DNA of 47,512 nt, taken from contig JANXMY010000112.1 in the NCBI GenBank assembly GCA_025354405.1, positions 1 to 47,512 of the forward strand, in the 5' to 3' direction. How positions within the stretch are numbered: position 1 is the stretch's first letter; each line of letters begins with the position of its first letter. The position numbers were made by a program, and so were the translations under genes. Shown here piece after piece: positions 41,890 through 47,512 of the stretch. A model generated the notes under the pieces. The model was not told the origin of the DNA. It did no database searches and worked only from the letters and a program-made list of their open reading frames with translations. The DNA is from Armatimonadota bacterium. GTDB taxonomy: Bacteria > Armatimonadota > Armatimonadia > Armatimonadales > Capsulimonadaceae.

Positions 41890-41910
41890 ACGGATTTCCA
41901 ATCCATGGTT
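41890..41910. repeat. short GGATTTCC palindrome
   Basis: CCACGGATT-TCC-AATCCATGG, near the 3' end of the convergent epimerase gene; same family as 8586-8610. Confidence 0.6.
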
Positions 41911-41932
41911 CCTGCTTGCCCCTACTATATGC

Positions 41933-42937
41933 TTACCCCTGCTTTGGCAGCCCCGCCGTCTTCTCTCGCCATGCCGCGATCAGCCGATCTTCGTAGTCGT
42001 CCCCGTCACTGTCGACCAGCTTGTTCTCCCCTTCCAGCCAGGCAACGGTACGCTTAACACCCTCTTTGAAGTTGATCGTCTGACCGGTGTAATTGGTATC
42101 GCGCTTGATCTTGGCGTTGTCGAAGATCGATGGCCACTGGAAAATCTCGTGGGTGCCGCCGCTGAGCTGCGGGGCGGCTTCGAGCAGGGTATCCGTCGGA
42201 ATATGCACCGGGGTGAACGTACCGCCGACCACTTCCGCGACCTGCTGGTGATATTGGTTCCAGGTCATATATTCGTCACCGGCAATATTGTAAGCCTCGC
42301 CAATGCATTTGGGGTTTCCCATCGCGCCAATGAAGCCGCGGGCGACGTCGTCCACATGGCAGGCGCCCCAGGGGCTGTTGCCATCTCCTTGTACCACGAC
42401 CGGCTTGTGCTTGCGCAGGCGGTCGATGAACGTATCCGCTTGGCCAAACGAACGGATGACCGAGCCGCCCTCGCCGTAGGAGTGCGAGGGGCGCATGATC
42501 GTCATCGGAAACTGATTATCGGCGTGTGCTTCCAGCAGGAGCTTTTCGCAGGCGATTTTGTTTTGCCCGTATCCTCCGATCGAATGGTAGGGCTCCGTTT
42601 CGGTGGTTGGAATCTGCGACACCGGGCCGGAGTAGACGCACACGGTAGAGCAGTGGATAAACTGCCCGCAGCGGCCTGCGAATGTCCGGATCGCAGAGGC
42701 GGTATCATCCGGATGAAATGCCACCATATCCACTACGACATCGTAGCTTTTATCGGCAAACGTTAACTCAAAAGCCGCGTAATCTTTGCGGTCTCCAACA
42801 ATGACTTCGGCTCCTGGTGGCAGGCGGTTCTCTGACTTGCCCCGATTGAAGAGCGTCACCTGGTGCCCCGCTCCCAGAAGCTGACGCGCAATCGCCGTCG
42901 AAATCAACCCGGTTCCGCCAATAAATAAAATATGCAT
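41933..42937 (-). CDS. NAD-dependent epimerase/dehydratase (extended SDR)
   Basis: 334 residues. The Rossmann motif is FIGGTGLISTAIARQLL. A catalytic Ser/Thr-containing FIHCSTVCVYSG and GGYGQNKIACEKLLLE (YxxxK-type) follow, then IMRPSHSYGEGG. This pattern is common in NAD-epimerases related to isoflavone-reductase-like or sugar-nucleotide enzymes of unknown substrate. ATG 42937 is used because AGAGGA precedes it; the frame starts two codons earlier with TTG. No partner gene is adjacent. Confidence 0.82.
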   Translation of the reverse strand: MHILFIGGTGLISTAIARQLLGAGHQVTLFNRGKSENRLPPGAEVIVGDRKDYAAFELTFADKSYDVVVDMVAFHPDDTASAIRTFAGRCGQFIHCSTVCVYSGPVSQIPTTETEPYHSIGGYGQNKIACEKLLLEAHADNQFPMTIMRPSHSYGEGGSVIRSFGQADTFIDRLRKHKPVVVQGDGNSPWGACHVDDVARGFIGAMGNPKCIGEAYNIAGDEYMTWNQYHQQVAEVVGGTFTPVHIPTDTLLEAAPQLSGGTHEIFQWPSIFDNAKIKRDTNYTGQTINFKEGVKRTVAWLEGENKLVDSDGDDYEDRLIAAWREKTAGLPKQG

Positions 42938-43023
42938 GTTCAATCCTCTACGGTGAGTGTACCCTGCCCTGGCATGTTTTCTCTTGCATGAGGCCAGAGG
43001 TTAAAAAAGAATCGTGCGAGTCT

Positions 43024-43075
43024 TGACAAGCTGTATTTAGTGTAGTATACTAGAAATCCGCACAAGATATAGAGC
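43024..43075 (+). promoter_or_regulatory. nrdR-nrdJ promoter with two NrdR-box-like sites
   Basis: TTGACA (43024-43029), 17 bp, TATACT (43047-43052). The downstream box 43060-43075 reads, on the minus strand, GCTCTATATCTTGTGC and matches the NrdR consensus ACACWATATMTTGTGT at 13 of 16 positions. A weaker box, AAGCTGTATTTAGTGT (43028-43043), matches 11 of 16. The boxes are 32 bp apart, about three helical turns, as in known NrdR operators, and straddle the promoter. Confidence 0.7.
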
Positions 43076-43102
43076 TTATCTGGAGAAACAGAGTCTGAGA
43101 CA

Positions 43103-43591
43103 ATGAAGTGCCCTTACTGCGGCAATGATGATGATGCCGTGCTGGATTCGCGTCCTTTGCGCGATGGAGAAGCGATCAAACGCCGCCGTGAATGTAAGCA
43201 CTGCGACCGGCGCTTCACCACGTTTGAGACAATCGAAGAGATGCAGCTGACCGTAGTCAAAAAGCCCGACCGAGACGGACATCAGCGGCGGGAGCAGTTC
43301 GATCGAAACAAACTTCTACGCTCTCTGCGTGTGGCGTGTCAGAAGCGTCCGATTTCCGAGGAAACGCTTCAGACGATGGCCGACGACATCGAGCGTGCTC
43401 TGACGAACCGTTTAGACAAAGAAGTTCCCTCGGCAGACATCGGCGAGATGGTGATGGAGCATCTGCGCCGGATCGACCAAGTCGCCTATGTTCGTTTCGC
43501 CTCCGTCTACCGTCAGTTTGAAGATGCGACCCAGTTTCGCGACATCGTAAACCTGCTGAAAAAGCAGGGCGGACGACTGCGTAAAGAGTAA
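43103..43591 (+). CDS. nrdR: transcriptional repressor NrdR
   Basis: 162 residues, normal. The N-terminal zinc ribbon uses MKCPYCGNDDDAVLDSRP and ECKHCDRRFTTFE. The ATP-cone follows from about residue 49 (VVKKPDRDGHQRREQFDRNK) and includes YVRFASVYRQFED. NrdR senses ATP/dATP and represses ribonucleotide reductase genes. Its place directly before nrdJ and the NrdR-box-like sites in its own promoter indicate autoregulation of the unit. Confidence 0.95.
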   Translation: MKCPYCGNDDDAVLDSRPLRDGEAIKRRRECKHCDRRFTTFETIEEMQLTVVKKPDRDGHQRREQFDRNKLLRSLRVACQKRPISEETLQTMADDIERALTNRLDKEVPSADIGEMVMEHLRRIDQVAYVRFASVYRQFEDATQFRDIVNLLKKQGGRLRKE

Positions 43592-43630
43592 TCTGCACCG
43601 GCAGCAATTGAGAGAAAGAATGGAAAACCC

Positions 43631-46600
43631 ATGGCAGATAAAAGCAATGGAAAAAAGAACTCCGGCGGAACAACGCTGAATTTGATGGGGGAAGACGAAG
43701 CCCCGCGCCCGAAAGCCATCCGTCGGCCCGCCGCAGCTGCGGCTCCGCTCGAAATGGGTGGGGCACTGTTCGGCGGCGATGAAGTGGATACCCAGGCTCG
43801 CCACCCCGCCGATGTTCCAGTCGGCAACTACCCCGCACCGTCCCAGATCGCCCAGCGCGACGATGCTCCGACAGACCCGTTCGCCGAGGAGGACCCGTTT
43901 GAGGACACCGTCATGGCCCGAATGCTGGCCGATGAGCCAGTCCCGATTGCCAGCCCGCTGCGAGCCGCGCGTGAGGATTTAAACGTCATTATCCGCGAAG
44001 AGTTAGAGAATATGCAGGCTGCCCCGGATGCTCAGGCCGCACCTGACCTCGAGGCCTTCGCCGACCCGGTCGCCGTTCCCGAAGTCGAGCAGAGGATCGA
44101 AGCCCCTGTGAAGATCGAAATCGCCCCGAAAATCGAAATCGCCCCGAAAATTGAAGAAGTAAAACAGAAAGCAGATTTACCTATGCCCGCAGCCATCGAA
44201 ATGGAGCCCGTTGCCGAAACCAAGCCCGTTGCCGAAGCGAAACCAGCTCCGAAAGCCAGCACTGGCGGCCTCTCCCTCTCTCGCCGTTACACACAGGCCG
44301 GTCAAGACGTTTGGAACTCGACCGAATGGGAGCTGCGCACGGCCAGCATCGTCGGCAGCGACGGCAAAATCGTTTTCGAGCAGAAGGGCGTCGAAATCCC
44401 CAAGTCCTGGTCTCAGATGGCGACCAACGTTGTCGTCTCCAAGTATTTTCGGGGACAGATCGGCACCCTAGACCGCGAATACAGTGTCAAGCAGCTGATC
44501 GGTCGCGTCTCCGACCGGATCGTCGGCTGGGGCGTCGATGGCAGCTACTTTGCGACTGACGCCGATCGACAGACATTCCATGACGAGCTGCGCTACATTC
44601 TGCTGCATCAGTTTGCGGCCTTTAACAGCCCCGTCTGGTTCAACCTTGGCTGGGCCGGTCGCCGCCAAGCCGTGTCGGCATGTTATATCAATGAAGTCGA
44701 TGACACGATGGAGTCTATCCTCGATCTGTATAAGACCGAAGGCATGCTCTTTAAAGACGGTTCTGGGTCGGGCCTCAACCTCTCCGTGCTGCGGTCCTCG
44801 AAAGAGCCGCTGGAAGCGGGCGGGCGGTCCAGCGGCCCTATCTCCTTTATGAAGGGGCTGGATGCGTCGGCAGGCAGCATCAAGAGCGGGGGCAGCACCC
44901 GCCGCGCCGCCTGTATGCGCGTCCTCGATATTGACCACCCGGATATTCAGGACTTCATCGACTGCAAGAAGGATGCGGAGCTGAAGGCCCATGCACTGAT
45001 TGATGCCGGCTACTCGGGCGCGTTTAACGTCCCAAATGGGGCCTACGATACCGTGCCGTTCCAGAACGCCAATCACAGTGTGCGTGTCACCGACGAGTTC
45101 ATGCAGGCCGTGGAAGACGACGGCCCCTGGGAGACGAAGTTCCGCACTACCGGCAAGACCGCTGAGACGTTCCGGGCCAAAGACCTGCTGCACAGCCTCG
45201 CCGTCGGCACCTGGGTCTGCGGCGACCCCGGCATGCAGTACGACACCATTTCCAATGACTGGCACACCTGCGCCAACACCGATCGCATCTATGCATCTAA
45301 CCCGTGCTCGGAGTTCTTCTTTCTCAACAGCACGGCCTGTAACCTATCATCGCTGAACTTGATGAAATTCCGTGTGCCGGGAACAATGGCTTTCGATACG
45401 GCCTCGTTCGAGCATGCCGTTCAGATCATGATCACCGCGCAGGAGATCGTGGTCGGCTTTGCGCACTACCCGACCCCTAAAATCGAGGCCCGCTCCCATG
45501 AGTTCCGTCCGCTGGGCTTGGGTTACGCGAATCTAGGCGCGCTGCTGATGGCCGCCGGCCTGCCCTACGACAGCGATGCCGGCCGGGCGTATGCGGGAGC
45601 CGTCACCGCTCTGATGACTGGGCGAGCCTACCACCAGTCCGCGACTATTGCCCGGGACTGCGGCGGGCCGTTCGGCGGCTTTGCCGTCAACCGCGACCCC
45701 ATGCTGCGCGTCATGCGCAAGCACCGCGACCATGTCGAGCATATCAACGAAACACTGATCCCCGCCACGCTCCTGACCGCCGCACGCACGGCGTGGGACG
45801 ACGCCGTTGCCGAAGGGCAAGTCTCAGGCTATCGCAACGCCCAGGCCACCGTGCTGGCTCCGACGGGCACCATCGGCTTCCTGATGGACTGCGACACGAC
45901 GGGCATCGAGCCGGACATCGCGATCGTCAAGTACAAGTCACTCGTCGGCGGCGGCATGATGAAGATCGTCAACCAGACCGTGCCCGAAGCCCTGCAGCGG
46001 CTCGGCTACTCGGAGGCGCAGGTCCAGGGCATCATCAACTTCATCGACGAGCACGATACTATCGAAGGCGCGCCCGATCTGAAAGAAGAGCATCTATCCA
46101 TCTTCGACTGTGCCTTCCGCCCGATGAACGGCACCCGCTCGATCCATTACCGCGGCCATATCAAGATGATGGCCGCCGCGCAGCCCTTTATCTCGGGAGC
46201 GATCTCTAAGACCGTGAACGTCCCCAACGACGCCACGCCGGAAGACATCGCCGAGACCTACCTGGAAGCCTGGAAGCTGGGCATCAAAGCCGTGGCTATC
46301 TACCGCGACGGCTCCAAGCGCACCCAGCCGCTGAATACCAGCAAAGAGCAGCCCGCTGCGGACAAAACCAGCGTGTCGGCCACCGTCGATGAGACATCGG
46401 TCGCCGCCCTGGCCCCGCCCAAAGCGGTCCGCCGCCGCCTGCCCGACGAGCGCACCGGAATCACGCACAAGTTCAGCATCGGCGGCCACGAAGGCTACCT
46501 GACCGTCGGCCTTTACCCGGACACGAACCAGCCCGGCGAGATCTTCATCCGCATGTCCAAAGAAGGCTCCAGCATCTCGGGCCTGATGGACAGCTTCGCC

Positions 46601-47110
46601 ACCGCCATCTCCCTGGCCCTGCAGTACGGCGTCCCGCTCTCGACCCTAGTGGACAAGTTCATCCACTCCCGCTTTGAGCCATCGGGCTTCACCGGTAACA
46701 AAGAGATCCCCATGGCGAAGTCGGTCATGGACTATATCTTCCGGTACCTGGCCCTGCGCTTCCTGCAGAAAGAAGATCGCCATAACGTCGGCCTCCTCGC
46801 CGACCAGGACGACTCGGCCTACCCCGCCGCACCCAAGCTGGCGATCCCGCCGCCCGCTCCGGCCCACGACACCAAAAATGGGACGATGGGTAACGGCAAG
46901 AACGGCAACGGCAGCAATGGAAACGGCCACAAAACCGGTGACCTGCTCCATCTGGCCGAGACCAACACCGCGACCATCGCCGATCATGAGCGCGAGATCT
47001 ACCGCATGCAGTCGGACGCCCCACCCTGCCCAGAATGCGGAGCGATCACGATCCGAAGCGGGGCGTGCTATAAATGCTTAAGCTGCGGAACTAGCTTGGG
47101 CTGCTCGTAA
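43631..47110 (+). CDS. nrdJ: B12-dependent (class II) ribonucleotide reductase NrdJ with long N-terminal extension
   Basis: 1159 residues. The catalytic barrel starts near 220. C351 (SACYINEVDD) and C570 (NSTACNLSS) are the reducible pair and C559 (NPCSEF, with N557 and E561) the radical cysteine. FLMDCDTTGIEPD also fits the group seen in Actinobacteria. The C-terminus is a Cys-rich tail from C1133 (CPECG, CYKCLSCG, GCS), the likely redox shuttle arm, after a Gly/Asn-rich linker. The first 215 residues are disordered, Ala/Pro/Glu-rich, with short repeats (KIEIAP; PVAEAKP), and are not part of the usual enzyme. It makes deoxynucleotides using adenosylcobalamin. Confidence 0.95.
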   Translation: MADKSNGKKNSGGTTLNLMGEDEAPRPKAIRRPAAAAAPLEMGGALFGGDEVDTQARHPADVPVGNYPAPSQIAQRDDAPTDPFAEEDPFEDTVMARMLADEPVPIASPLRAAREDLNVIIREELENMQAAPDAQAAPDLEAFADPVAVPEVEQRIEAPVKIEIAPKIEIAPKIEEVKQKADLPMPAAIEMEPVAETKPVAEAKPAPKASTGGLSLSRRYTQAGQDVWNSTEWELRTASIVGSDGKIVFEQKGVEIPKSWSQMATNVVVSKYFRGQIGTLDREYSVKQLIGRVSDRIVGWGVDGSYFATDADRQTFHDELRYILLHQFAAFNSPVWFNLGWAGRRQAVSACYINEVDDTMESILDLYKTEGMLFKDGSGSGLNLSVLRSSKEPLEAGGRSSGPISFMKGLDASAGSIKSGGSTRRAACMRVLDIDHPDIQDFIDCKKDAELKAHALIDAGYSGAFNVPNGAYDTVPFQNANHSVRVTDEFMQAVEDDGPWETKFRTTGKTAETFRAKDLLHSLAVGTWVCGDPGMQYDTISNDWHTCANTDRIYASNPCSEFFFLNSTACNLSSLNLMKFRVPGTMAFDTASFEHAVQIMITAQEIVVGFAHYPTPKIEARSHEFRPLGLGYANLGALLMAAGLPYDSDAGRAYAGAVTALMTGRAYHQSATIARDCGGPFGGFAVNRDPMLRVMRKHRDHVEHINETLIPATLLTAARTAWDDAVAEGQVSGYRNAQATVLAPTGTIGFLMDCDTTGIEPDIAIVKYKSLVGGGMMKIVNQTVPEALQRLGYSEAQVQGIINFIDEHDTIEGAPDLKEEHLSIFDCAFRPMNGTRSIHYRGHIKMMAAAQPFISGAISKTVNVPNDATPEDIAETYLEAWKLGIKAVAIYRDGSKRTQPLNTSKEQPAADKTSVSATVDETSVAALAPPKAVRRRLPDERTGITHKFSIGGHEGYLTVGLYPDTNQPGEIFIRMSKEGSSISGLMDSFATAISLALQYGVPLSTLVDKFIHSRFEPSGFTGNKEIPMAKSVMDYIFRYLALRFLQKEDRHNVGLLADQDDSAYPAAPKLAIPPPAPAHDTKNGTMGNGKNGNGSNGNGHKTGDLLHLAETNTATIADHEREIYRMQSDAPPCPECGAITIRSGACYKCLSCGTSLGCS

Positions 47111-47119
47111 CAACGGTTT

Positions 47120-47152
47120 GAGGCCGGAAGCATACGATTTGCTTCCGGCCTC
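47120..47152 (+). terminator. hairpin after nrdJ
   Basis: GAGGCCGGAAGCA and TGCTTCCGGCCTC form a perfect 13-bp stem with a 7-nt loop 10 bp past the stop. The following sequence is TGACTCTTTC, a weak T-tract. Confidence 0.6.
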
Positions 47153-47319
47153 TGACTCTTTCAGAAAATATTTGATAGTACACCTGCTGCATCAAGAACC
47201 GCCCTATTTTTAACTGGGAAAGGCAGCGAGTACAGGTAATTTAGTGCCAGAGTTTCACAGACTAATTCTGGTTTGGACAGAATGGAACTCCGTCAAATTG
47301 AAAAAGCCCAAACCACCCG

Positions 47320-47348
47320 TAGACAAAACTGGAAAAGTCGGGTAGAAT
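47320..47348 (+). promoter_or_regulatory. promoter of tRNA-Val
   Basis: TAGACA (47320-47325), 17 bp, TAGAAT (47343-47348); the tRNA begins 27 bp after the -10. Confidence 0.5.
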
Positions 47349-47374
47349 AAAAATGTATCGTTTTTCGCCTCCAT

Positions 47375-47446
47375 GGACAGTTGGCGCAGTGGTAGCGTAC
47401 TTCGTTGACATCGAAGTGGTCACAAGTTCGAATCTTGTACTGTCCA
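47375..47446 (+). tRNA. tRNA-Val (anticodon GAC)
   Basis: The cloverleaf folds by eye. The acceptor stem is GGACAGT / ACTGTCC (47375-47381 and 47439-47445). The D-arm is GCGC-AGTGGTA-GCGT. The anticodon stem-loop is CTTCG-TTGACAT-CGAAG with GAC at the anticodon position. The T-arm is ACAAG-TTCGAAT-CTTGT. The discriminator is A and no CCA is encoded. GAC reads GUC/GUU valine codons. Confidence 0.93.
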
Positions 47447-47512
47447 TTTTCCCTCCCAAAACCGGTACTTGCTGCTTAATCCCTTCGTTGCCTCTCCCAC
47501 TGGAAAAAACTT

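Noticed and set aside
47262-47459. 65-codon ORF antisense across the tRNA
   Set aside because: Its STRFELVTTSMSTKYATTAP part is simply the reverse complement of the tRNA-Val, a well-known spurious annotation.

Overview
The window looks like a chromosomal stretch of a GC-rich, free-living diderm heterotroph, most plausibly a member of the Armatimonadota (inference from gene content, not from a marker search). Reasons: futalosine-route menaquinone genes (mqnA, mqnP), the SteA/MctB pair otherwise best known from Actinobacteria, an actinobacterial-looking B12-dependent ribonucleotide reductase (nrdJ) behind nrdR, a planctomycete-like DUF1800/DUF1501 pair, an outer-membrane beta-barrel protein, a GntR-LacI hybrid regulator next to a secreted glycoside hydrolase, and intergenic regions loaded with palindromic repeats.

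Layout. 1-332: end of an IS1-family element. 393-2105: mqnA-mqnP (minus), divergent from pepF (2229-4034). 4031-8319: sulfate uptake operon sbp-cysT-cysW-cysA (minus), split by about 450 bp of hairpin repeats. 8756-9627: DUF4349 gene broken by a 14-bp duplication. 9580-9916: REPIN-like repeat running into the recO promoter. 9923-10708: recO. 10705-13484: steA-mctB-glycosyltransferase operon (minus). 13580-14347: tatD. 14344-19286: tightly coupled minus-strand operon of membrane protein, DUF1800, DUF1501, ECF sigma, zinc-finger anti-sigma and second membrane protein. 19398-22108: secreted DsbD-N-like protein plus a DsbD with two C-terminal thioredoxin domains. 22164-27030: BON lipoprotein, small acidic protein, two-domain M16 peptidase and MBL hydrolase. 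27161-27483: 320-bp inverted-repeat element with an 18-bp tandem array. 27587-31242: DUF4139 protein and a proline-rich secreted protein. 31397-31871: decayed BrnT-type toxin-antitoxin module between two inverted copies of a second palindromic repeat. 32268-37415: cytochrome c lipoprotein, M29 aminopeptidase, SDR, PHP phosphoesterase, beta-barrel protein and LigB/Memo-like protein. 37542-41770: GntR-LacI regulator, GH26-like hydrolase with duplicated operator-like sites, and a frameshifted secreted protein with a related promoter. 41933-42937: NAD-dependent epimerase. 43103-47110: nrdR-nrdJ with two NrdR-box-like sites. 47375-47446: tRNA-Val(GAC).

Many promoters are near-consensus sigma-A type (TTGACA, 17 bp, TATAAT/TATACT). 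Three loci carry clean inactivating lesions (DUF4349, brnT, PEP-CTERM-like gene), so the accessory content is actively decaying. The least explained systems are the sigma/anti-sigma/DUF1800/DUF1501 operon, the several co-existing repeat families, and the operator shared by the GH26 and PEP-CTERM-like promoters.
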